DNA of 64,000 nt from Haematobia irritans. Lineage: Eukaryota > Arthropoda > Insecta > Diptera > Muscidae. Location of the stretch: assembly GCF_050003625.1 (NCBI RefSeq), contig NC_134401.1, positions 64,263,242-64,327,241 of the forward strand, read 5' to 3'. Below are positions 1 through 10,500 of this stretch, piece after piece. How positions within the stretch are numbered: position 1 is the stretch's first letter; each line of letters opens with the position of its first letter. A program made the translations under genes and the position numbers. Under the pieces are notes generated by a model. That model worked only from the letters and a program-made list of their open reading frames with translations. It had not been told where the DNA came from and searched no databases.

Positions 1-145
1 TTTTCATGACCAAAGAAAAACCAATGCCGTTCATGAAATCGTGAACGCCCGTGGACGATATCGTGAACATTCCGTTTTGATTTTTTATGAACGTTTCCGT
101 TTTATTTCGACAACGTCCCTTCTCGATTGTAAGACCCAATCCTGC
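1..145. other. unassigned AT-rich sequence
   Basis: No gene or recognisable repeat boundary is seen. The motif CGTGAAC recurs a few times in the first 110 bases, which may be the edge of a repeat that begins outside the window. Confidence 0.3.
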
Positions 146-210
146 AAATATATATACTTGAAGCAAAATGTGTTTGGGGTATATGTTACAAAAGCGATTT
201 TTTGAGGGTG
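146..210 (-). mobile_element. terminal fragment of the AAACATAT TIR family
   Basis: On the minus strand this reads from the terminus CACCCTCAAAAAATCGC into the motif-rich body, matching the starts of the elements at 21280 and 59026. The end is followed by TA at 211-212, the usual target dinucleotide. The rest of the element is missing. Confidence 0.6.
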
Positions 211-369
211 TAGGAAGAACGAACATATAACATATAATTAAACAAACACTTAACAGAATGTTCTCTGTGCCAAATATAAAGTCAATTAGAGAAAAATCTC
301 GTAGAATCTCGTGAGTGGGTATTCTAGACATATTTTCTCCCATCAGACGAACATATATATAAATTGGTT

Positions 370-1365
370 CAGATTTATGTTAAGGTAGAGTGCAAAATCT
401 GGTCACTATGTGAAACATCAAGTCAGTTGGGGTAAAATCCCATCCAAAAAAGAGCTATATCTCAATCTCAACCGGTTTCCATCAAATTTCGCATGCATAG
501 CTAGAACTCCAATGTGCAAAATTACAAGAAAATTGAAGAAAAATGTTGACCTCCGGAGGTCATGTGAGTCTAAACTACACAGAAAGTTATTTCAATTAAA
601 TTTTTTAAAGCTCTTTTTTCATATTTTTAATGGATTTTAACCTTTTTTGTTTCGAATACAGAGCTAGAATTAAAAAATGGTACAAATGGTTTAATTCACA
701 TCCAAAGTAATGAATTCCGATTACATCTTAAGAAATAATGCAAATTCAGTGCAACGGCTGTTAAGATGGTGGGCATCCGTCTTATTGCAATGACATATTA
801 CATTCATCGCTTCTGTGTCCATTTTGCACCACTTTCGTATCCAAAATCTTTCTTAAATACATCGCTTTTGTGCCAATTTTGGTTGAGTATCTAAATCCGA
901 ATAAATTTTGCATGCCACAAAATTTTGCATACATAGCTAGAATATTAATTAATCTCCCAGTACAAAAGTTCACGTAAATCAGAGTAAACTTTTGCCTCTG
1001 TGGTCATATAAGTGCATGTGGGGCGAAAGATATATATTTGCGCTATATGTAAATCTTACGACATGCTTATCAAGAATGTTTATTTTACTTCATGTGAAAA
1101 ATTTCACCTAAATCGGAGTAAAATTAGTCCTCTGTGGTCAATTGAGTGTAAATCGGGAGAAATATATATGGGAGCTATATCTAAATATATACCGTTTTTT
1201 CCAAAATCAATAAGAAAATAAGAGGGGCATCCTTCTATTCTCCCCCCAAAACACATATTTGTGCCAATTTTAAGACGATGGTACTAAAGCTGCGATCTAG
1301 ATTTTGATTACACAAGTGTGCTCACAGACAGACGACTATCGACTCGGGGGTTGACCCTGAGCATT
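370..1365 (-). mobile_element. decayed DINE-like element, interrupted
   Basis: Minus-strand remnants of the DINE-like family seen best at 31663-32834: degenerate units with the phrase GGAGCTATATCTAAAT and the CAGACAGACG stretch near 1322-1331, which corresponds to the CCGTCTGTCTG tract of full copies. A CCCAGC-family MITE fragment splits it at about 575-865. Non-coding; boundaries are approximate. Confidence 0.5.
575..865 (+). mobile_element. fragment of CCCAGC-family MITE (type 1)
   Basis: Body similarity to the full copy at 23099-23628, including the segments TGGTACAAAT, CAAATTCAGTGCAACG and TTTTGCACCACTT in the same order. Both termini are lost, so neither TIRs nor a target duplication can be read. 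Confidence 0.6.
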
Positions 1366-2011
1366 ATTGTCAAAGGCACCATGTATCTATCTCGTCTCCT
1401 TCTGGATGTTGCAAACATATGCACTAACTTAGAATATCCTATTCCACATAGTAGTGCAGGCTATAAAATGAGTATGGTGAAAAATGCTTCCAGTCCTTTG
1501 CGAAAAAGGATCTGCTGATCTAACGTTGAAAATAATACGCTACCACCTTCCGTCAACGCAGGAAAAGACCTTGGAAAAGAACCCGGCATTTAAAAGACAT
1601 TAATCCCTACATATCAGGCAAGAGATGTTTGGAGATCTGATTCAGTTTGAAACAGGGACTGAAATGAAGAAACCGAATCCTGGCAGGGAAGCCAATATAG
1701 TCTTTTTCAATCTAACCTATGGGAGTCACAAATATTTATAGTCCGAGTATTTGATGAAAATATTCGTTCCCAGGAGGGTTATTGAGTAAAATCTGAAAAG
1801 TTGTTATATTGTAGACTGCATTTAATTAAAAACTGATGAGTCAAAAGTAATATGTATATATGGAAGTTATATCTAAATCTAAAGCGACATGATATAGAAG
1901 ATAACATGGGTACTTAAGTCTAATATGAGAAAATTTATGAAACTCGAGCCATACCTATAAATCGCAGCAACAACCGATATGTAGCAAATCATGAGGGTCG
2001 AATAAGAAATA
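1366..2011. other. unassigned sequence
   Basis: No convincing reading frame, RNA or repeat boundary is seen. It ends at the TA target duplication of the pogo-type MITE. Confidence 0.3.
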
Positions 2012-2225
2012 CACTGCACTTGCGGTAACGTGAAATAATTAAAACCAAGAGAGTTCACGTTAGCGAACTTCAGCGAATTTCAGAACCAAATATATCCATA
2101 TTAGGGAGTTTTACACGCCCTAGCGTGATAGTCTATTATCTTTGTTATTAGTAGAATTAAAAACTTAATTTAATTTCATGAAAAAATTTAAAAAAAGAGA
2201 TGAGAAAAATATCAGTGGGTATGTA

Positions 2226-3159
2226 AAGGGTGATTCTTTTGAGGTTAGGATTTTCATGCATTAGTATTTGACAGATCACGTGGGATTTCAGACATGGTGT
2301 CAAAGAGAAAGATGCTCAGTATGCTTTGACATTTCATCATGAATAGACTTACGATCTGCCACAACGTCGAATTTTCAGTGAATGGGCCCTAGAAAAGTTG
2401 GCAGAAAATCCGCTTTTTTATCGACAAATTTTGTTCAGCGATGAGGCTCATTTCTGGTTGAATGGCTACGTAAATAAGAAAAATTGCCGCATTTGGAGTG
2501 AAGCGCAACCAGAAGCCGTTCAAGAACTGCCCATGCATCCCGAAAAATGCACTGTTTGGTGTGGTTTGTACGCTGGTGGAATCATTGGACCGTATTTTTT
2601 CAAAGATGCTGTTGGACGCAACGTTACGGTGAATGGCGATCGCTATCGTTCGATGCTAACAAACTTTTTGTTGCCAAAAATGGAAGAACTGAACTTGGTT
2701 GACATGTGGTTTCAACAAGATGGCGCTACATGCCACACAGCTCGCGATTCTATGGCCATTTTGAGGGAAAACTTCGGAGAACAATTCATCTCAAGAAATG
2801 GACCGGTAAGTTGGCCACCAAGATCATGCGATTTGACGCCTTTAGACTATTTTTTGTGGGGCTACGTCAAGTCTAAAGTCTACAGAAATAAGCCAGCAAC
2901 TATTCCAGCTTTGGAAGACAACATTTCCGAAGAAATTCGGGCTATTCCGGCCGAAATGCTCGAAGAAGTTGCCCAAAATTGGACTTTCCGAATGGACCAC
3001 CTAAGACGCAGCCGCGGTCAACATTTAAATGAAATTATCTTCAAAAAGTAAATGTCATGGAACAATCTAACGTTTCAAATAAAGAACCGATGAGATTTTG
3101 CAAATTTTATGCGTTTTTTTTTAAAAAAAAAGTTATCAAGCTCTTAACAAATCACCCTT
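2226..3159 (+). mobile_element. internally deleted DD41D mariner-like transposon
   Basis: TIRs start AAGGGTGATTCTTTTGAGG at the left and end ATCACCCTT at the right, flanked by TA at 2224-2225 and 3160-3161. At 934 bp it is shorter than the ~1.3 kb usual for such elements. The missing part is the 5' half of the transposase, where the reading jumps from the likely start region (ATG at 2339) to the catalytic domain. It is inserted in the pogo-type MITE and is therefore younger than it. Confidence 0.9.
2347..3051 (+). pseudogene. DD41D mariner transposase, N-terminus deleted
   Basis: The reading is open from 2347 to the stop after 3051. It encodes the catalytic (DDE/D) domain of a Tc1/mariner transposase, which cuts and joins transposon ends in the nucleus. 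Visible motifs are FSDEAHFWLNGYVNK (first acidic residue), WFQQDGATCHTAR (second) and CDLTPLDYFLWGYVKSKVY (third). Counting from the D of QQDG to the second D of DLTPLD gives 41 intervening residues, the DD41D (rosa-type) spacing. The C-terminus ends RSRGQHLNEIIFKK. The DNA-binding N-terminal half is absent: an ATG at 2339 begins MNRLT but runs into a stop within 20 codons. No ATG opens the retained frame at its 5' end, so this copy is not autonomous, although its catalytic residues are intact. Confidence 0.88.
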
Positions 3160-3378
3160 TAGTTACAAAGCAATTTAAATTAATAATTAAAATTCACGAA
3201 AAAAGCCAAACTACGAGTAGATCATTAAAAAAAATTCGTAAGTGTATTTGAAGCTGTATTTTGCATTGTGAATCTGCCTTTAACGTCAAATTTCGTGTTA
3301 TTCAGCGTTACGGAGTATATTGTGAAGAAAAGGCGTTTTCACTTTATGCGGTGTTCACGTTACCGCGAGTGCACTGTA

Positions 3379-4600
3379 CTGCCTCCCTTTAGAATGTGTT
3401 GGAAACGATAAGCATATACAATGTGGTAAAACGTAGGTCCGCAAACGACGTGTCCGCACTGTTGCTCCGTGTTATATTTTTTTGCAGTTTGAATTATATT
3501 GAGGAATGAATAGATTCAGCATATCGTAAACATATTCCATGAAAGGGAAAGGGTTTTTGAAAAATCCGGAGCTACAACGTTTTGTTCGAAAATTGTATGC
3601 TCAACATCGATAGGAGCATGCATTTAAAGTTTGCATTCTTTAACACTATACATTTTCTAGAAACTTTACACTGTCATCCGTTGAAAATATACTGCAAAGT
3701 TAAATGAACAGTTTATTCATGTTTTAATAATCTTCCTTAAATCTTCATAAAACTGCTCCCACGACTCTTTCCCTTTGACCTGCCTACATGGAATTAGATG
3801 AGTTTAGATGCTTGGTTGCAAAGATGGCAAACGAGGCAATCCAAAGAGTATTCTTTAATTGGAAGTTTTGTAATTCAGTTGGCAGAACATAAAATAATAT
3901 TACATTATGTAAATTTTTCTTTAACCTACCGCAACTTTGCCATAAGTACTCAATACAAAGGATGCCCCTGTTATTTTCCTTTTTGTCCTTGTAGCCATCT
4001 ATGTAGCGGGAGATGGGTGAGCAAGATAATGGGAAGATGGGTGAATTCGCATTAAGGCTTAAGTTGCCCAAGTTACAAATCCATTCCAAGTGAACGGTGG
4101 ATGTAGTGGCTCCCTGGATGGTGCTTAAGTCGATTTTACACAAAAAAAGTGAATGAGTTTCTTCAAAACTCTCACATTAAAACTTTACAATTTCAAAATA
4201 ACTTTTACACCGGCCAAATAACTAAAACAAATGTACGAATATTTCCTCTAGAGCACAGTGGCAGATTAGGAAATATGTTGAATGCTAGGCAGTATTTTCA
4301 TGAAATTTTTTGAAATATTCCTTGAATGTGTAATGTCCCGTGGACGAATATATTAGAAAAGTGTGTACACATTGTGACCCACCCTGTATATTCAATGATA
4401 GTACAAACGTTGCCCTTCAGCAACTCCCTATATTTTCTGAAAATCAAGAACCAATATTAGAAGACGACGGGAGCCATCAATGCACTAGCTAACAGTCGGG
4501 ATTTGGGGGGATTCTTGTCTTCTAAGTATCGATATCGGACTATCGACATCACATATTATTATAGACTCCATGATAAACAAACAAAATGGAAGTTAAAATG
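3379..4600. other. unassigned sequence
   Basis: Weak open frames exist on both strands (for example 3784-4143, minus, 119 codons), but none resembles a protein I recognise and opposite-strand frames overlap. No RNA gene or TIR boundary was found. Confidence 0.3.
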
Positions 4601-5388
4601 AAATTAAATGGACCTATATAACCATATCTCCAACAAACTTAAAATAAAAGAAAACCCCTCTAAATGGTTAAAATATGAGATTGAAAGAAAAAATGGAAGC
4701 TATTGACTTTAAGGTGTTATTATTATAAAATGATCTCCCAGATGGACAGAGATCTTCGCCTCTTAACCCGCTCCTACGATATTCCTGGGGCGACATTGAA
4801 AGATATAAATTTCCAGGAACCCACATTCTGTCCTACCCTAGCCTTCTATGCCATACAGGAAAAATTCAAAGCATTTTATTTACTCATTATAATTCCATAA
4901 AATTCATAATTTTATTTCAAAACACAATTTCATATTGAAAGAAAATGTTCGTAAAAATATCACTCAGTAATGACATACATAAATTCATATTTTTATAAAT
5001 AAATCCCCTAATTATGTAATAGTTACTATTATTATATATAAACTATTATTATATAAAAATTTATTTTTTTTTATTATTTTATTTTCAATTATGTTAAATT
5101 AAAAAAAAAACGTTGAAGTCGTAACACTATTCAATATTACTATGTTCACTTCATTCGTTAAATTTTACCATTGTTATGAATTTGTATAATAACATCAAAA
5201 TAATAAACATAGGTACATACGAAATAATAAAAACTGGAGTATGAAAAACAATGAATGAAAGTGAAAAAATGCACGTGGCCAAAGTATCAATGGTGAAGAC
5301 AAACAAATATGAGGGCAAAAAGAGAGTAAAAATTATTTACATTTTACCTCATTACATAGCTACACTTGATCGATGTGATGCGCTTTAC
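4601..5388. other. unassigned AT-rich sequence
   Basis: Very AT-rich with A and T runs. No gene, tRNA-like module or TIR pair is seen. Confidence 0.3.
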
Positions 5389-5615
5389 AGACTATCAGTT
5401 ATTCCGGACGACAGTGCTCGTGTCGAACATATCCCATATATTGTGCACATTATAAGTTAAGTCCGAAGGCATAATCGATACTGCTGCATGTTTATGGAAT
5501 CGATAACACATTAACCGATTATTTAGTCATCGCCGACAAGTCGTATCGATGCGACACACTGTAAGATTCTTTACAAACACCGACATTCCGTCCGGAATAA
5601 CTGATAGTCTGTAAA
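5389..5615. repeat. 27-bp perfect inverted repeat with ~170-bp spacer
   Basis: The left arm at about 5389-5415 starts TTTACAGACTATCAGTTATT and ends CCGGACG. The right arm at about 5589-5615 is its exact reverse complement. The spacer contains ATCGAT-type motifs and no obvious gene. No target duplication is recognisable just outside the arms, so it may be an internal fold-back of a larger element. Confidence 0.7.
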
Positions 5616-5627
5616 GAGCATGATATA

Positions 5628-6502
5628 TTTATACGCTGTGCCACACTGTGGAACAGAGTATTATAAGTTAGTGCATATGTTTGCAATACCCAGAAGGAGA
5701 CGAGATAGACACATGGTGTCTTTGGCAAAATTGCTCAGGGTGGGCTCCTGAGTCGATATAGCCACGTCCGTCTGTCCGTGAACACATTTTTGAATCAAAG
5801 TCTAGGTCGCAGTTTTAGTCCAATCGACTTCAAATTTGGCACAAGTATGTGTTTTGGCTCAGAATAGATCCCTATTGATTTTGGAAGAAATCGGTTCTGA
5901 TTTAGATATAGCTCCCATATATATATATATTTCGCCCGATATGGACTTATATGGCCCCAGAAGCCAGAGTTTTACCCTAATTTGCTTAACATTTTGCACA
6001 AGAAGAACAATTAGTACTATAGTCAAGGTTCAGATTTAGATACAGCCCCAATGTATATGTTTTTCTGATTTCGACAAAAATGATCAAAATACCAACATTT
6101 TCCTTGTAAAATCGCCACTGCTTAGTCGAAAAGTTGTAAAAATGACTCTAATTTTCCTAAACTTCTAATACATATATATCGAGCGATAAATCATAAATAA
6201 ACTTTTGCGAAGTTTCCTTAAAATTGCTTCAGTTTTAAATGTTTCCCATATTTTTTTACTAACAATGTGTTCTACCCTAGTGCATTAGCCGACTTAAATT
6301 TTGAGTCTATAGATTTTGTAGAAGTCTATCAAATTCTGTCCAGATCGAGTGATATTTAAATGTATGTATTTGGGACAAACCTTTATATATAGCCCCCAAC
6401 ACATTTGACGGATGTGATATGGTATCGAAAATTCAGATCTACAAAGTGGTGCAGGGTATAATATAGTCGGCCCCGCCCGACTTTAGACTTTCCTTACTTG
6501 TT
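5628..6502 (+). mobile_element. DINE-like element A
   Basis: Begins TTTATACGCTGTGCCACACTG, a degenerate form of the family head (imperfect hairpin, then ..GTATTATAAGTTAG). It continues with GAGTCGATATAGCCACG and a CCGTCTGTCCGTG tract and ends GCCCGACTTTAGACTTTCC then TTACTTGTT. Head and tail match elements C (31663) and E (60163); 6055-6500 is nearly the same as 32425-32830. The layout resembles the DINE-1/INE-1 non-autonomous Helitron-related repeats of Drosophila; that assignment is from memory. Non-coding. Confidence 0.55.
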
Positions 6503-6605
6503 ATATGTGTAGTAGAAATCAAATTGGAGATCTCAAACACAACAAAAACTATCATTAAAGAACAATTGATTTCTCATCTTCACTTGTCTGCTCCATATCT
6601 TGATT

Positions 6606-7456
6606 TCTATACCCTCCACCATAGGATGGGGGTATATTAACTTTGTCATTCCGCTTGTAACACATCGAAATATTGCTCTAAGACCCTATAAAGTATATAT
6701 ATTCTGGGTCGTGGTGAAATTCTGAGTCGATCTGAGCATGTCCGTCAGTCCGTCCGTCTGTTGAAATCACGCTAACTTCCGAACGAAACAAGCTATCGAC
6801 TTGAAACTTGGCACAAGTAGTTGTTATTGATGTAGGTCGGATGGTTTTGCAAATGGGCCATATCGGTCCACTTTTATATAATAATATATAAACGGACCCC
6901 CAAATTTGGCTTACCGATCCTCTAAGAGAAGCAAATTTCATCCGATCCGGCTGAAATTTGGTACATGGTGTTAGTATATGGTCTCTAACAACCGTGCAAA
7001 AATTGGTCCATATCGGTCCACTTTTACGTATAGCCCCCATATAAACGGACCCCCAAATTTGGCTTGCTATTGCTCTAAGAGAAACAAATTTCATCCGATC
7101 CGGCTGAAATTTAGTACATGGTGTTAGTATATGGTCTCTAACAACCATGCAAAAATTGGTCCACATCGGTCCATAATTATATATAGCCCCCATATAAACC
7201 GATCCCCCGATTTGGCTTGTGGAGCCTCTAAGAGAAGCAAATTTCATCCGACCCGGCTGAAATTTGGTACATGGTATTGGTATATGGTCTTTAACAACCA
7301 CGCAAAAATTGGACCACATCGGTCCATAATTATATATAGCCCCCATATAAACCGATCCCCCTGATTAGGCTTGAGGAGCCTCTAAGAGAAGCAAATTTCA
7401 TCCGATCCGGCTGGAATTTGGTACATGGTGTTAGTATATGGTCTTTAACAACCATG
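6606..7456 (+). mobile_element. DINE-like element B, left part (before LINE insertion)
   Basis: Head TATACCCTCCACCATAGGAT, then AAGTATATATATTCTGGGTC and GAGTCGATCTGAGCATGTCC plus the CCGTCCGTCTG tract, then ~153-bp tandem units each holding ATATAGCCCCCATATAAACC. Frames stay open across the array because 153 is a multiple of three, giving false proteins such as minus-strand 6678-7346. The array resumes at 12482 after the LINE. The head is closely similar to element D (33824). Confidence 0.6.
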
Positions 7457-7586
7457 GTTAGGTTAAAGTGGCAGCCCGATTAAGATTCAGGCTCACTTAG
7501 ACTATTCAGTCCATTGTGATACCACATTAACTAAAAGTACCTATTACATATGGGCACTTCTAGTTTTAACCGCTGAACCTTCTTGA
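7457..7586 (-). promoter_or_regulatory. LINE 3' UTR and tail shared with the SINE
   Basis: The last ~65 bp of the LINE (minus strand) read GTGGTATCACAATGGACTGA ... GGCTGCCACTTTAACCTAACC. The same end closes all three SINE copies in this window. LINE reverse transcriptases of stringent type recognise the 3' end of their RNA, so this segment is the likely binding and priming site (inference). Confidence 0.75.
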
Positions 7587-10500
7587 TTATTTTTCTTTGT
7601 TGAACCAACCAGATTGTTCCAAAAACAGTAGCAGACTGCTTAAGTTAACGTTTTCCAGATCCGCCAGTAATCTGAAGCTATATGCTCCTAAAAGTTGCTT
7701 GCGCTTTACACAAAATGCAGGACACTCACACAAGAGGTGTTTAATTGATTCTTTTTCCTCCGCATCATGACAGCTCATACAATAGTCATTATACTTCGCG
7801 CCAATAGTTTTTGCAAAATCGCCTATCAGGCAGCGACCCGTTATAGCAGATATCAGGAGTGATATCTGACGTCTCGAGAACATTAGCATATCTAGTGTGC
7901 GGTTTAAGTTGAAATGGGGCCATATTTGCTTGGTGTCGTTACAACCCTTGCAATTCTCCCATCGAACATTTGCCATCATAACAGCCTTCCCACGCAGCAT
8001 GAGCTTGCAGGTAGCTAGGGGCATACCAACAAATTCTAGTTCCCCTGGAATATGTAAGGTAGTCCCTAGCCTTGCCAACTCATCCGCTTCGCAGTTCCCC
8101 GGTATGTTCCTATGGCCAGGCACCCATATTAGGTGAATATTGTACTGCTCAGCCATCTCATTGAGAGATTTGCGGCAGTCGATGGCCGTTTTCGAGTTGA
8201 GGAACACAGAGTCCAAGGATTTTATTGCAGGTTGACTGTCTGAGTATATATTAATGCCCACATTTTTTGGAACATTACTTCTCAGCCAATTCGCCACCTC
8301 TCTTATTGCTAATATTTCAGCCTGAAAAACACTACAGTGATTAGGTAATCTTTTCGCTATTCGAAGTTCCAGATCATTAGAATATACTCCGAACCCCACT
8401 TGTCCATCCAATTTGGAGCCATCAGTGTAGAAATCTATATATTCTTTATTCCCCGGGGTCTGTGTGCACCACGCCTCACTGTTGGGGATTAGAGTCTCAA
8501 ACTTTTTGTCGAAAAGTGGACTCGCCAAAGTGTAATCCACTACGTTAGGCACATCTGGCATTATTTTGAGGACAGAACTGTGACCGTAACCTTTTTCCGA
8601 CCACAGCGATAGCTCGCGCAACCGCACAGCCGTTGTTGCAGCTGACTGTTTGGCCAAAATGTCTAAAGGCAATAGATGCAGCACGACATTAAGGGAATTT
8701 GTTCCTGTCTTGCTGAATGCGCCTGAAATACACAAACACGCCATACGCTGAACTTTATCTAAACAAGTCGGTTTCTGAAGTGCCGGCCACCAGACTACAA
8801 CACCATATAGCATTATAGGTCTAACCACTGCCGTGTATAGCCAATGCACAATTTTTGGTTTCAGTCCCCACTTTTTTCCTATTGCCTTTTTGCACGAGTA
8901 CAAAGCTACAGTTGCCTTTCTCGCCCTTTCTTCAATATTAAGCTTAAAGTTCAGCTTCCTGTCCAAAATAACGCCAAGGTATTTTGCAAATTCACCAAAG
9001 GGAATTTCAATACCCCCTAAGGAAATAGGCCTAACCGTGGGAGTTTTGCGATCGTTGCAGTACATGACTAATTCTGTCTTTGCAGGATTTACCCCAAGAC
9101 CATTGTCTTTCGCCCATTTCTCAGTCATCCGGAGGGCCCTCTGAATAATATCTCTGATTGTGGATGGGAATTTTCCCCTGACTGCCAGAGCCACATCATC
9201 TGCGTATGCCACCACTTTTATCCTTTCTTTTTCTAGAGTAACCAGAAGGCTATTTATAGCAACATTCCAAAGAAGAGGTGATAGAACTCCTCCTTGGGGA
9301 GTGCCTCTGTTCACATACCTTTGTATGTTTGCTTGTCCTAGTGTGGCTGAAATACGTCTCTTCATTAGCAGTTCGTCTAACAGTCTGAGTATACATGGAT
9401 CAACATTCAGAGTTGTCAGTCCATTTAATATCGAGCTCGGATGGACATTATTGAACGCCCCTTCGATGTCTAGAAACGCCACGATTGTGTATTCTTTGAC
9501 AGATAGTGAGCTTTCAATAAAGCTGACTAGTTCATGTAGTGCGGTCTCAGTAGACCTGCCCTTCGAGTATGCATGCTGTCCTTTCGAGAACAACCTTGAA
9601 TCGATGCTAGTTCTAAGATAAATATCTATCATCCTCTCCAGAGTCTTAAGTAGGAATGAGGATAAGCTGATTGGTCGGAAATCCTTCGCCCTCGAGTGAG
9701 AGGCTTTTCCCGCTTTAGGTATGAAAACGACTTTTGTTTCCCTCCACTTTCCTGGGATATATGATAAGTTGATACATCCTTTATATATCACTGACAACCA
9801 GGGGATAATTTTGTCAGTTACAGCTTGTAACTCCGCCGGAGTAATTCCATCAGGTCCGGGGGATTTGAATGGTCCAAAGCTATTTAGCGCCCATCTTATT
9901 CTAGTTTCCGATACAATTTCCTCGACAGGAAACGACCGCTGAGCAACTGTGGCACCGCCAGTACATGGTTCAACCGTCTGATTTCCAGGAAAATGTGTGT
10001 CCAATAGTACCTCCAGCGTCTCCTCACTGGACGTTGTCCAATTTCCCTCCGATGTTTTAATGAAACCTGGAGCGGAGTTGGTGGATGCTAGAACCTTCCG
10101 TAGTCTGGAAGCCTCGGACGTATTCTCAATACTGCTGCAGTAGTCATTCCAAGAGTTATGCTGAGCCTTTCTCAGTTCTCGCTTGTATCCTCTCAGATTC
10201 CTCTTGTAAGCGTCCCAGTCCTCAGGGGCTCTGGTGGACTTTGCCTTGTTAAAGAGCTTCCTGCAGGATTTCCTCATATTACTTAATTCCGTAGACCACC
10301 ATGGTGGTCGATGTTTCCCCCTTGGCTTTCCTCTAGGGCATGCAGCTTTCAGTGAGATGTTGAAGGCCTTAGTAATCCGCTCCACTGCGTGTTCGAGATC
10401 TTGCACATTTCTCATATTTGTCTCTGTTATTTCCGGTATCATCATATTGAACGATTCCCTATACCTATTCCAGTCAGCTTTCCTAACATTTGGCGAAAAT

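Larger units (their letters stand above)
2012..3376 (-). mobile_element. pogo-type MITE carrying a nested mariner
   Basis: Opposing ends read CACTGCACTTGCGGTAACGT (left) and ...ACGTTACCGCGAGTGCACTG (right), flanked by TA at 2010-2011 and 3377-3378. The same family occurs uninterrupted at 54704-55119 in the other orientation (416 bp), which gives the empty form. CAGT-type termini with TA duplications are characteristic of the pogo/Tigger branch of Tc1/mariner. No transposase of its own is present. A mariner occupies 2226-3159. Confidence 0.82.

Noticed and set aside
3784..4143. 119-codon minus-strand frame as a gene
   Set aside because: No recognisable domain, an overlapping open frame on the other strand, and no conserved copy nearby.
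6678..7346. 222-codon minus-strand frame as a repetitive protein
   Set aside because: It is the translation of ~153-bp non-coding units of a DINE-like element; the length divisible by three keeps the frame open.
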